DNA from: Hymenobacter nitidus
GTDB taxonomy: Bacteria; Bacteroidota; Bacteroidia; Cytophagales; Hymenobacteraceae
Length of the DNA: 64,000 nucleotides
Assembly (NCBI RefSeq): GCF_020447315.1
Contig: NZ_JAJADQ010000004.1
Location: forward strand, 248,001 to 312,000
Direction: 5' to 3'
The notes under the pieces are model-generated. The model was not told where the DNA came from. It did no database searches and worked only from the letters and a program-made list of their open reading frames with translations. Each line of letters opens with the position of its first letter. Within the stretch, counting starts at the first letter, position 1. This document shows positions 1 through 7,202 of the stretch, piece after piece. Both the position numbers and the translations under genes were made by a program.

Positions 1-2
1 AT

Positions 3-1379
3 GTGGGCAACACGGAAGGCAATACCGATTCGGGAGATATCTGGGTCAGCCAGTCGGCCGATGGGCAGAGCTGGGCCCCAGCCGTACGCCTGGACGCCCT
101 CAACACGCGCCAAAACAATGGCGTCATGTCGGTAGTGGGGCCGCAGGGCAACCTGCTGCTTGTGCGGGGCCTGTATGAGCGCGACGGCAGCTTCCGGGAC
201 GAGGGGGCTTCTCTGATACCCCGGGAAAGTAGCGCCAAAGGCAAGGCCGCCCGGCCCGAGCCGCTGGATATCGTGAACTACTACTCGGCCGGAGCGGCTA
301 CGACCTTTTTCATGTCGGCCGACCAGAAGGTGCTGCTGCTGTCGCTGGAGCGCGGCGACTCGTTTGGGGGCAACGACCTTTACGTGAGCCGGGCGCTGAC
401 CAACGGCTCCTGGAGTGAGCCCCAGAGCCTGGGTGGCGTGCTGAACTCGCCCGGCTTTGAGTTTGCGCCCTGGCTGGCTCCGGATGGCCGCACGCTTTAT
501 TTCGCCTCCTATGGGCACGCCGGCTACGGCAGCGCCGATATTTTCGTGAGCACCCGGCTCGATGACAGCTGGGGTAAGTGGAGTGAGCCCCGCAATCTGG
601 GCCCGACCCTGAACGGGCCGGGCTTTGATGCGTACTTTATGCTTAGCGCCGATGGCAAGCAGGCCTATTACGCCGCCTCCCGCACCCCCAACGGCCCCGC
701 CGATTTGTTCCGCACTGCTGCCAGCGGCGTGGCCCCCGCCGATACCGTGCGCCCGGCTACGCCCACGATGGCCCAACGCATACTGCTGACCGGCAAAGTG
801 CTGAATGCCAAAACCCGGACGCCTGTGAAGGCGGAAGTGAAGGCCATCCGGCTGGATAACGACATTGTTTTCAATGCTACGCTGCGCACCGATGCCAGCG
901 GGATTTTCCAGTTTTCCTTGCCCACTGGCAGCTACCGGCTGTCGGCGGCCAGCACCGGATTTCTTACCAGCACCGACACGGTACGCATGATGGCTGCCCT
1001 CACGCGGGAGCTGCTGGTGGTGCCGGCCGAAGTAGGCGCCAAGCTCGAATTGCCGACTCTTATTTTTGCCCAGGGCAAATTCACGCTGCTGCCGGCTTCG
1101 TATGCCGAGTTGAACCGGCTGGCCCGTACCCTGACCGACAACCCCACCGTGGCTATCCGGCTGGAAGGCCACACCGACAACCAGGGCCGGGCTGACTTGA
1201 ATCAAAAGCTGTCGGAAGACCGGGTGCAGGAAGTGAAGCGCTACCTCGTAACGCGCGGCATTGGGGAGGCCCGCATCAGCACCGTGGGCTACGGAGGCAG
1301 CAAGCCCCGGGCCAGCAACGACAAAGAAGAAACCCGCAAGCTGAACCGGCGCGTCGAGTTTACGATAACCAAACAGTAG
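3..1379 (+). CDS. PD40 / OmpA-family outer-membrane protein (5' truncated)
   Basis: The frame is open from the window edge, so the true start lies upstream and the 458 visible residues are a C-terminal part. The first ~240 residues contain WD40-like PD40 strands (DIWVS, DLYVS, ADIFVS blocks followed by WSEP and SADG/APDG turns), a beta-propeller. Residues ~258-345 look like a carboxypeptidase-regulatory-like beta-sandwich (GKVLNAKTRTPVKAEV). The last ~110 residues are an OmpA peptidoglycan-binding domain with the LEGHTDNQG motif and LNRRVEF end. Such proteins link the outer membrane to peptidoglycan, and are often found near gliding or secretion genes in Bacteroidota. The ligand of the propeller is unknown. 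Confidence 0.9.
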   Translation: MGNTEGNTDSGDIWVSQSADGQSWAPAVRLDALNTRQNNGVMSVVGPQGNLLLVRGLYERDGSFRDEGASLIPRESSAKGKAARPEPLDIVNYYSAGAATTFFMSADQKVLLLSLERGDSFGGNDLYVSRALTNGSWSEPQSLGGVLNSPGFEFAPWLAPDGRTLYFASYGHAGYGSADIFVSTRLDDSWGKWSEPRNLGPTLNGPGFDAYFMLSADGKQAYYAASRTPNGPADLFRTAASGVAPADTVRPATPTMAQRILLTGKVLNAKTRTPVKAEVKAIRLDNDIVFNATLRTDASGIFQFSLPTGSYRLSAASTGFLTSTDTVRMMAALTRELLVVPAEVGAKLELPTLIFAQGKFTLLPASYAELNRLARTLTDNPTVAIRLEGHTDNQGRADLNQKLSEDRVQEVKRYLVTRGIGEARISTVGYGGSKPRASNDKEETRKLNRRVEFTITKQ

Positions 1380-1452
1380 CGCTCTGCGAATAGAGGCTGG
1401 CGTACTGGTGCCCTGACTGCCCATCGCCTTACCGCTTCGTTTTTCTTCTGCT

Positions 1453-2355
1453 ATGAAAGCTACCATTCTGCGCCAGATTGACCTTCCCAAGCTGCCCTCG
1501 GCCTCGGGCATCGAAATCGTGGGCGACACGGCCTATATTATCGGCGACGACTCACCGTTTCTCTACAGCTTCGCGGCCCAGTCGTTGGTAGCGGGGGCCA
1601 CCATGACGCTGTTTGAGACGGCGCATTTCAGCTCCGGGCGCATTCCTAAAGACCGCAAGCCCGATCTGGAATGCCTGACGGCCATACCCTCGGGTAGCGG
1701 CGAAACGGGCTTGCTGGTGCTGGGCTCGGGGGCCACAGCGGCACGGGAGCAGGGTTTCTGGGTGGCGCTACCCGCCGGGCCGGGCTCAGCTACGGTGCAG
1801 CCCGTGTCCTTGAGCCGCCTGTATGCGGCGTTGCGTCAGAAGCTACCCGCTGGGGTAGTGCTGAATCTGGAGGCGGCGGCGGCCACGGCCACCGAGCTGC
1901 TGCTGTTTCAGCGGACAGTGGGCTCTACGGGAGGCAACATTGTGTTTCGGCTGCCGCTGCTGGTCACGCTCGACGCTCTGCGCCACCAGGGAGCAGTGCC
2001 CGCCGTGCAGCAGCAGGAATATGTGCTGCCGACATTACAGGGCAAAGCGGCCGGGTTTTCCGGGGCCTGCACCTTCGAAAATAACGTCTTTATTACCGCA
2101 TCGGTAGAAGACACTACCGATGCCATAGCCGATGGCGAGGTACTCGGCAGCTTCGTGGGCCTACTCTCGGCGGCGCAGAAAAACCCGCTGCGCCTGGCGC
2201 ACCTGCAACTGCCCGACGGGAAACCCTACCGGGGCAAAGTAGAAAGCATCGTGGTGCGCCGGGCGCTGGGAGCTGGCCGCTACGAAGCCCTGCTCGTTAC
2301 CGACGACGACGCGGGCGGCTCTACGGCAGTGCTGGTAGAATTGTCTGTGGATTAG
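1453..2355 (+). CDS. Conserved hypothetical protein, beta-propeller-like
   Basis: A 300-residue protein starting at ATG 1453, 73 bases after the OmpA-family gene and on the same strand, so the two may be co-transcribed. There is no signal peptide: the N-terminus (MKATILRQIDLPKLPSASGI) is soluble. Repeated beta-rich blocks (SGIEIVGDTAYIIGDDSPFLY, KPDLECLTAIP, LLVLGSGATAAREQGF, VESIVVRRALGAGRYEALLVTDDDAGG) resemble a phytase- or esterase-like beta-propeller. I do not recognise catalytic residues and give no function. The reading frame has the same GC-rich third positions as its neighbours, which supports a real gene. Confidence 0.75.
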   Translation: MKATILRQIDLPKLPSASGIEIVGDTAYIIGDDSPFLYSFAAQSLVAGATMTLFETAHFSSGRIPKDRKPDLECLTAIPSGSGETGLLVLGSGATAAREQGFWVALPAGPGSATVQPVSLSRLYAALRQKLPAGVVLNLEAAAATATELLLFQRTVGSTGGNIVFRLPLLVTLDALRHQGAVPAVQQQEYVLPTLQGKAAGFSGACTFENNVFITASVEDTTDAIADGEVLGSFVGLLSAAQKNPLRLAHLQLPDGKPYRGKVESIVVRRALGAGRYEALLVTDDDAGGSTAVLVELSVD

Positions 2356-2435
2356 CTATTTGCCAGGCCTGAAAAGCACTAGCGCGACAGTTCCAAGCTT
2401 ACCGAGGATAGGCCAGATGCCCAGGCCGGGCCGGG

Positions 2436-3155
2436 TTAGCGCAGCTGAAACAGGTCATCCACGCCCAGCAGGCGGCGGCAGGTGAAGCCCTCGGCAAAGG
2501 CCACCCGGATGTACTTGCCACAGTCGCGGGCCTGGCCTTCGAGAATCTTCAGGAAGTCGGGGGAGGAAATGTAAGTGGACGTCGGGTCGTCGTAGTCGGG
2601 GTGGTAAAACTGGCTTTTAAACGCCGTAACGGCCTGCAGCTTCCGTTCCCAGTACTCGGAAATATCCACCACGATGTCGGGCTTCACATACGTGTTATGA
2701 ATCACCTGTAGCATCAGGTCGGGGCGCCACGGGGGCTGGGGCTGGCCCTGGTACTGGGTTTCAATTTTGGGCAAACCCGACAGAAAAGCCGCGTCGTGCA
2801 CCAGGTTGGCGGCCCGGCCGTGGTCGGGGTGGCGGTCCACGTTCGGGTTGGTCAGGATAATGGAGGGCCGGAAGCGCCGAATGACCTGGATGATCTGGAG
2901 CTGGTGGGCTTCGTCGTTGAGAAAGAATCCGTCGCGCATACCCAGGTTTTCGCGCACGTGCAGCCCCATGATGCGGGCCGAGTCGGCGGCTTCCACGTCG
3001 CGCAGCTCGGCCGAGCCCCGGGTGCCCAGCTCCCCGCGCGTGAGGTCGACCACGCCCACGCGCCGGCCCTTGGCAATATGCTTCATCAGCGTGCCCGCGC
3101 AGCCTACTTCGGCATCGTCGGGGTGGGCCGCAATCATCAGGATATCGAGCTTCAT
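2436..3155 (-). CDS. bshB1: BshB1, bacillithiol biosynthesis N-acetylglucosaminyl-malate deacetylase
   Basis: A 239-residue LmbE/PIG-L zinc deacetylase. The zinc motif AHPDDAE is at residues 8-14 and the second metal/active-site segment NVDRHPDHGRA is near the middle; the C-terminus has the BshB1-type GKYIRVAFAEGF segment. It removes the acetyl group from GlcNAc-malate in bacillithiol synthesis, in the cytoplasm. I start at ATG 3155 (MKLDILMIAAHPDD), which gives the family length; the frame stays open upstream, but that stretch is the translated REP-like repeat. BshA and BshC are not in this window. The next upstream genes on this strand are the monooxygenase/ATP-grasp pair, 238 bases away with the repeat between. 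Confidence 0.92.
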   Translation of the reverse strand: MKLDILMIAAHPDDAEVGCAGTLMKHIAKGRRVGVVDLTRGELGTRGSAELRDVEAADSARIMGLHVRENLGMRDGFFLNDEAHQLQIIQVIRRFRPSIILTNPNVDRHPDHGRAANLVHDAAFLSGLPKIETQYQGQPQPPWRPDLMLQVIHNTYVKPDIVVDISEYWERKLQAVTAFKSQFYHPDYDDPTSTYISSPDFLKILEGQARDCGKYIRVAFAEGFTCRRLLGVDDLFQLR

Positions 3156-3210
3156 CGAGAGCAGAGTAAGCAACTTATAAGGCCGGCAGGAATCGGCTGG
3201 TATAGGCAAA

Positions 3211-3306
3211 AGAACGTCATGCTGAGTGCTGCTGCGGCGCCTCAGGCACCACGGTAGGCAGATTACCGTGGCGAGAGATGCTTCGACAGACTCAGCATGA
3301 CGTTCT
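3211..3306. repeat. REP-like long inverted repeat
   Basis: Perfect 17-bp arms: 3211-3227 (agaacgtcatgctgagt) and its reverse complement at 3290-3306, enclosing ~62 bases with GAGATGCTTCGACAGA next to the right arm. This resembles the dispersed palindromic repeats (GTCATGCTGAG...CTTCGAC) I recall from many Bacteroidota genomes; that recollection is not verified here. It lies between bshB1 and the monooxygenase gene and may act as a bidirectional hairpin. No second copy was noticed in this window and no RAYT transposase gene is present. Confidence 0.7.
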
Positions 3307-3392
3307 TGGTCAGCAACATCAGTATGCAAGCTTCCTGGAACTCTGCCGCAGGCGTATCCTGCTCAGTATGAGGCTTAGGAAGAGGTGTCGGC

Positions 3393-4418
3393 TTACGCCA
3401 GCACCTGGATTACGGCTTCCGAAAAACGCTCCATTTCTTCCAGCTGGGGGCTGCACTGCAGCAGGAACAAATCGACGCCCACGGCTTCAAAGGCGGCAAT
3501 ACGCTCGGCTACCTGGTCGGGAGTGCCAGTCAGGCCGGAGCGGAGGCCCCGGTTCGATACCGAGTAATCCTGGAGCGAAACCTGGTTTTCGAGCTGGGTG
3601 CCGGCCAGCCACTGCTGGTAGTTTTTGTAGCCCGCCGCCGAGCCCTGCACGTTGGTAATGCGCTCCAGCTCCTTCTTCACTTCCTGCTCCGTGTTGCGCA
3701 CCACCGAGTAAGCAGCCACCCCGAACTGCATGGGCGGCAAGCCCAGCTTGTCGCGGCGCTGGCTTAAATCCTGAATGCGGCGGCCGATGGCGGCAGGGTC
3801 GTCGCCGTGCATCACGTAGCCGTCACACTGGGCGGCAATGAGGTTCTTGGCCGCCTCCGACTCGCCGCCAGCGTAGAGAAACGGCCGGGGGCGCGACACG
3901 GGTTTGGGCTGCAAAATTGAGTCGGTGACCTTGTAGAACTTGCCTTCGAAGGTGAAATGATCCTGCTTCCAGAGGTTGTCCACCACGTGCAGCCACTCGG
4001 CGGTGCGGGCGTACCGGTCGTCGTGCTGCTCGAAGTGCACGCCGTACTTCTTGGCCTCATCCTGCCACCACGACGATACCACGTTCAACGACAAGCGGCC
4101 GTTGCTGATGTGGTCGATGTTAGCGGCCTGCTTGGCCAGCAAAGCCGGCGAGTGAAACGTGGGCCGCACGGCCACCATCAACTCGATTTTCTTGGTCACG
4201 GCGGCCAGGGCGGCGGCCGTGCTCCAGGCATCCAGGCTCGGAGCTTCCTCGCCTTTAATGTCGTTCAGGTTCAGCTCAGCAATGAGCGAGAGGTCGTAGC
4301 CCAGCTCCTCACTGCGCTGGGCCAGCGTCTTGACGTAGTCCCAGTCGGCGCGCATGTTTTCGTCTTCGACGTTGCGCAGCCACCCGCCAAAAACGGGCAT
4401 CCAATATCCGTACCGCAT
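3393..4418 (-). CDS. LLM-class flavin-dependent monooxygenase (SsuD-like)
   Basis: A 341-residue luciferase-like TIM-barrel protein. The N-terminus (MRYGYWMPVFGGWLRNVEDE), the LMVAVRPTFHSPALLAKQAANIDHIS block, NGRLSLNVVSSWWQDEAKKYG and the TGTPDQVAERIAAFEAVGVDLF end match the alkanesulfonate monooxygenase/dimethylsulfone monooxygenase branch. These enzymes use FMNH2 and O2, often to cleave C-S bonds. ATG 4418 is chosen over ATG 4442 because it gives the family start and leaves a 4-base gap to the upstream ATP-grasp gene instead of an overlap. It is the second gene of an operon behind a SAM-I riboswitch. The substrate is unknown; no SsuE-like partner or ABC transporter is adjacent, although a separate FMN reductase lies at about 60 kb. 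Confidence 0.88.
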   Translation of the reverse strand: MRYGYWMPVFGGWLRNVEDENMRADWDYVKTLAQRSEELGYDLSLIAELNLNDIKGEEAPSLDAWSTAAALAAVTKKIELMVAVRPTFHSPALLAKQAANIDHISNGRLSLNVVSSWWQDEAKKYGVHFEQHDDRYARTAEWLHVVDNLWKQDHFTFEGKFYKVTDSILQPKPVSRPRPFLYAGGESEAAKNLIAAQCDGYVMHGDDPAAIGRRIQDLSQRRDKLGLPPMQFGVAAYSVVRNTEQEVKKELERITNVQGSAAGYKNYQQWLAGTQLENQVSLQDYSVSNRGLRSGLTGTPDQVAERIAAFEAVGVDLFLLQCSPQLEEMERFSEAVIQVLA

Positions 4419-4422
4419 GATT

Positions 4423-5451
4423 CTAGTGAATGGAAGCCGCAACCGGCTGGTGAACAGATGCTACCGTAGTCCGGGCAACCGGCTGCTGAACGGCCGTCCT
4501 GCCAATCTGGGTTTCGAGGTAATCCACGAAGCGGGCGTAGGGGTCGAAGCCTACCACATTTACAGCATCAGCCACGAAGTTGGACAGGGCGTTGATGTCG
4601 TAGAACAGCACATCGCCGGTCCGGTCGTCAATCAGGTACTCGATGCCGCCCACGTCGATTTTGGCGGCGGCCACGATACGCTCCACGGCCTCAATTACCT
4701 CCGCCGGGGGCGTAAAAGCTTCCACCTGAATGCCTTTCTTGGGCGCTTCGGTCAGGCAAAACTCGGCCGACTGCTCCTCGGGAATCTGGCAGATTTCAGC
4801 CGGGCACAGGTTGAAGCTTTCCCCGGTGGTAAACACCTTCATGGCATAAAGGAACTTGCCGTCCAGGGTTTCGACGCGGTGAATATTGCCGCCGCGGGGC
4901 GTCACGTATTCCTGCACCAGAGCCGTCTGGTCGATGCCCAGGTCAATTTGCCCGGCTTCCACGGCCGCCTGTACCCCCTCGATAGTGTCGAAGCGGATAA
5001 TGCCCGCGCCGCTACCGCCGATGTTGACCTTCACCACAATCGGGAATTGCAGCTGCTGGGCCGCATCGGCAATGCGGGAGGCATGGTTTACCACGAAGGA
5101 TTTGGGGTATTTCAGGCCCAGGGACGCAAACAGCGAGAGTTGCCGGGCCTTGTTGGTTTCGATGGCCGTAGCCGCCGAGCCGTTGATGATGCGGGTGCCG
5201 ATGCGCTCCAAATGCGTGGCAAAGCCGGCGGTGTGGAAGATGCCCTGGCCGTGGCCGCGCAGGTAGGCCGAAGAGCTCATCCGGTTCACCACCAGCGAGT
5301 AGCGGCTTTCGGTTTCGGACGGGTCGAATAGGTGGTGGGCAGCGTCAATCTTCTCGTAAGGCAGGCCCCGGCGGTCAAGCTCGGCAAACAGGGGCTTGAA
5401 CCATTCGGGGTGTTCGTAATAAATGCCAATTGGCTTTTGGGGCTGGGCCAT
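4423..5451 (-). CDS. ATP-grasp ligase of unknown product
   Basis: A 342-residue ATP-grasp enzyme. The N-terminal ~95 residues are a pre-ATP-grasp domain. The ATP-binding part has K101 (ETNKARQ), K141 followed by the glycine-rich loop GGSGAG (145-150) and E181 (VQEYV); the metal-binding end has E271 (GIEYL) and the D285/N287 pair in FYDINALSNF. This fold joins a carboxylate to an amine or thiol through an acyl-phosphate. RimK- or D-Ala-ligase-like proteins are relatives, but the N-terminus (GIYYEHPEWFKPLF) does not identify a substrate. It is the first gene after the SAM-I riboswitch leader and is followed 4 bases later by the flavin monooxygenase, so both probably serve one sulfur-responsive pathway. 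Confidence 0.85.
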   Translation of the reverse strand: MAQPQKPIGIYYEHPEWFKPLFAELDRRGLPYEKIDAAHHLFDPSETESRYSLVVNRMSSSAYLRGHGQGIFHTAGFATHLERIGTRIINGSAATAIETNKARQLSLFASLGLKYPKSFVVNHASRIADAAQQLQFPIVVKVNIGGSGAGIIRFDTIEGVQAAVEAGQIDLGIDQTALVQEYVTPRGGNIHRVETLDGKFLYAMKVFTTGESFNLCPAEICQIPEEQSAEFCLTEAPKKGIQVEAFTPPAEVIEAVERIVAAAKIDVGGIEYLIDDRTGDVLFYDINALSNFVADAVNVVGFDPYARFVDYLETQIGRTAVQQPVARTTVASVHQPVAASIH

Positions 5452-5571
5452 GGGGTAGAATAAATAAGAAAGTGTGACAAGGGAAGCGCCGCGTCACAGC
5501 CAGGCGCGGGCAGAATCCAGCCGGCGAAAAAGCTGCTTAGTAGCCTATTAAGCCCCGAAAATCCTTTCCTG

Positions 5572-5613
5572 AACCCAACAGACGCGTCGCCACGCAGCGG
5601 GGGCTGTTGGGTT
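5572..5613 (-). other. Leader hairpin in the ATP-grasp operon
   Basis: Perfect 10-bp arms (aacccaacag at 5572-5581, ctgttgggtt at 5604-5613) enclose 22 bases that hold a smaller GCGT/ACGC stem. It sits ~230 bases downstream of the SAM-I aptamer and ~120 bases before the ATP-grasp start on the minus strand. It has no T-run on the minus-strand side, so it is not a classical terminator. It could be part of the expression platform or an mRNA-stability element. Confidence 0.45.
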
Positions 5614-5844
5614 GAAAATCAGGATGGCAGGGGTAGCGGCGGGCTAAAAGCCAGAGCAGCAAAGCAGGACCAACACAGCGCGGAAACGGCTTGGTCAGCC
5701 GGCAGGAAAATAGAGGAGGACGACTAGCAACAACAGCCAGCGCCGGCCAGAGGCCAACAACAGACTGCGGCAGGGGCAGACTGGGGCTGGGCTACGAAAG
5801 CAGCGGGGAAGGCAGAAAAGTTGTTGGCAGTGTCCACGGCAACT

Positions 5845-5943
5845 TGTTTTTATATGGTCAGGACTTGGCACCGTTCCAGCTCATCACTGGGGGGTTGCCG
5901 GCGTTTCGTCGAGCCTGTCTCTCCACGCCTCTGTATAAAAACA
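5845..5943 (-). promoter_or_regulatory. SAM-I riboswitch (S-box aptamer)
   Basis: Read on the minus strand, this 99-nt element shows the SAM-I landmarks in order: a perfect 10-bp closing stem P1 (tgtttttata, plus-strand 5934-5943, with tataaaaaca, 5845-5854), the GCGTGGAGAGACAGGC segment, the GACGAAACGCCGGCAACC core, a variable P3 loop, then AACGGTGCCAAGTCCTGACC. It senses S-adenosylmethionine and is expected to lower downstream expression when SAM is high. A promoter lies just upstream and no ATG-initiated ORF lies between it and the ATP-grasp gene, so that operon is its likely target. The ~390-nt distance to the start codon is long. Confidence 0.9.
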
Positions 5944-5971
5944 ATCCTTTGGTCAGAAAGAATTGACGCTG

Positions 5972-6003
5972 CAAAGGTAAGGCAGCGCAAGGGATAGTTA
6001 CAA
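5972..6003 (-). promoter_or_regulatory. Bacteroidota-type promoter of the SAM-riboswitch leader
   Basis: On the minus strand there is a perfect -7 element TACCTTTG (5979-5972) with a -33 TTG (6003-6001) and a 21-nt spacer. This is the TTG/TAnnTTTG layout used by the primary sigma factor of Bacteroidota. Transcription would begin ~20 bases before the SAM-I aptamer. Confidence 0.65.
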
Positions 6004-6064
6004 CTCCATCCGAAACGCCCCTTTACCCGGCCAATTTGGGGTTGGCCGCGCAGCATGGGTATAA

Positions 6065-6094
6065 ACAAGAAAACCCGCCGGAGGTTCCGGCGGG
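6065..6094 (-). terminator. Intrinsic terminator of the SGNH hydrolase gene
   Basis: Arms cccgccgga (6074-6082) and tccggcggg (6086-6094) with a 3-base loop. On the minus strand the stem is followed by TTTTCTTG. It closes the SGNH hydrolase gene and insulates the SAM-riboswitch promoter downstream of it. Confidence 0.85.
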
Positions 6095-6119
6095 CTGATT
6101 GTGAGGTGGCAGGCCACGG

Positions 6120-7115
6120 CTAGTGCGCTGGTCTGGCTGCTTTGGCTTTCACTTTAAGCTTCGTGTTCTTCGGGCCGGGAGTAGTATGCTTAAAAGCGGC
6201 AGGCCGCGCGGCCAGCACCTGCTCGGCGGCCACGCGCTGCAGGCTCACGGCCTCGGCCGCAGAAATGCCCAGGGCGCCGGCGGCCAACTCCCCGTGGCCC
6301 AGCCGGCGCGGGTCGTAGCCCGTAATTTCCGCAAAAAGCACGCAGGCATTCAAGTAAGCGCCCCACTGGCTGGGATGGTACTGGTCTTCGCCCCACAGGT
6401 TCACTTTGCCGGTTTCGGGCGCGTAGGGGTTGCGCAGGGCCACGCCGGCCTGCATGGCCCGCAGCCAGGCATCTCCGGCCGGGGCCACGCCCGCGAAATG
6501 ACCGTTCTGCCGCGCCGCGCCGTAGTAGCCGCGGTGTAAGTCCAGCGTCATCGAGTCGATGGGCAGGCCGGAGTAGGCTTTATTGGGCTGATAGGTTTGG
6601 TCGGCGCGGGCCCAGGTCTGGTAGAAATACAGCTTGGCCGCCGGGTTGGCTTGGTGCACGGCCTGCTCCAGGCGCGTAGCGTAGTCCCGGAACACGTCGG
6701 GCCGGCCGGTGCGGTGCGCGGGCAGGGGCCACATGCTGTGCTCCTGCAGCACCACCGTGTGCCAGCGCGGCTGCCCGATAATGGCCCGGGCACTGTCGTA
6801 GTGGGCTTTCAGGGCCTCGCCGTTGATGCACTCGAAGTGCACGTCGTAGCGTAGGCCGGCCTGCTCCGTAAACTGCTTGAAAATGGCCGGAATACCGCCC
6901 CAGGGCCCGATTTTCTGCTTCCCGACTTTCTCAATGGTAATCGTGGCCGCGTTGTAGCTGAAGGCCGGCTCGTAGCGGGCATGCAGAAAGCTGTTGCCCA
7001 CGAATAGAATAGTGGTAGGCGCCGGCGCCTGGACCTGGGCCCGGCCGACGGCGGGCAGTAGAAGGCTGAGCAGCCCAAGCGGCACCAGGCTGGTTCGGAG
7101 CCAACGTATAAGCAT
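6120..7115 (-). CDS. Secreted SGNH/GDSL-type hydrolase
   Basis: A 331-residue protein with an N-terminal signal peptide (hydrophobic VPLGLLSLLLPAVGRAQ, cleavage near residue 27). Block I is GNSFLHAR with the nucleophile in GNS (40-42); the Asp-His pair is D244/H247 in EDQYHPSQWG. The oxyanion segment is around WHTVVLQEHS (118-127). SGNH enzymes are esterases or lipases, often deacetylating glycans; here the protein is probably periplasmic or exported and the substrate is unknown. ATG 7115 is chosen over 7199 because it puts the signal peptide at the N-terminus. The Lys/Ala-rich tail (KNTKLKVKAKAARPAH) is low-complexity. It is transcribed after the symporter gene, which ends 87 bases upstream. 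Confidence 0.82.
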   Translation of the reverse strand: MLIRWLRTSLVPLGLLSLLLPAVGRAQVQAPAPTTILFVGNSFLHARYEPAFSYNAATITIEKVGKQKIGPWGGIPAIFKQFTEQAGLRYDVHFECINGEALKAHYDSARAIIGQPRWHTVVLQEHSMWPLPAHRTGRPDVFRDYATRLEQAVHQANPAAKLYFYQTWARADQTYQPNKAYSGLPIDSMTLDLHRGYYGAARQNGHFAGVAPAGDAWLRAMQAGVALRNPYAPETGKVNLWGEDQYHPSQWGAYLNACVLFAEITGYDPRRLGHGELAAGALGISAAEAVSLQRVAAEQVLAARPAAFKHTTPGPKNTKLKVKAKAARPAH

Positions 7116-7202
7116 AAGCTGGAAAAGTCCGCGGGGATAGGGTAGGCCGGGGCGGTAAAAGTACGGAACTGATGCGGTTACCCGCTTTTGCGGCGACAAA
7201 AT

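Noticed and set aside
3156..3329. 58-codon N-terminal extension of the bshB1 reading frame
   Set aside because: It runs through the inverted repeat and is not BshB1-like; the family start MKLDILMIAAHPDD at 3155 is clear.
5691..6068. ORFs of 91 and 72 codons on either strand over the riboswitch
   Set aside because: Both are explained by the SAM-I aptamer, its promoter and leader; their peptides have no plausible domain.
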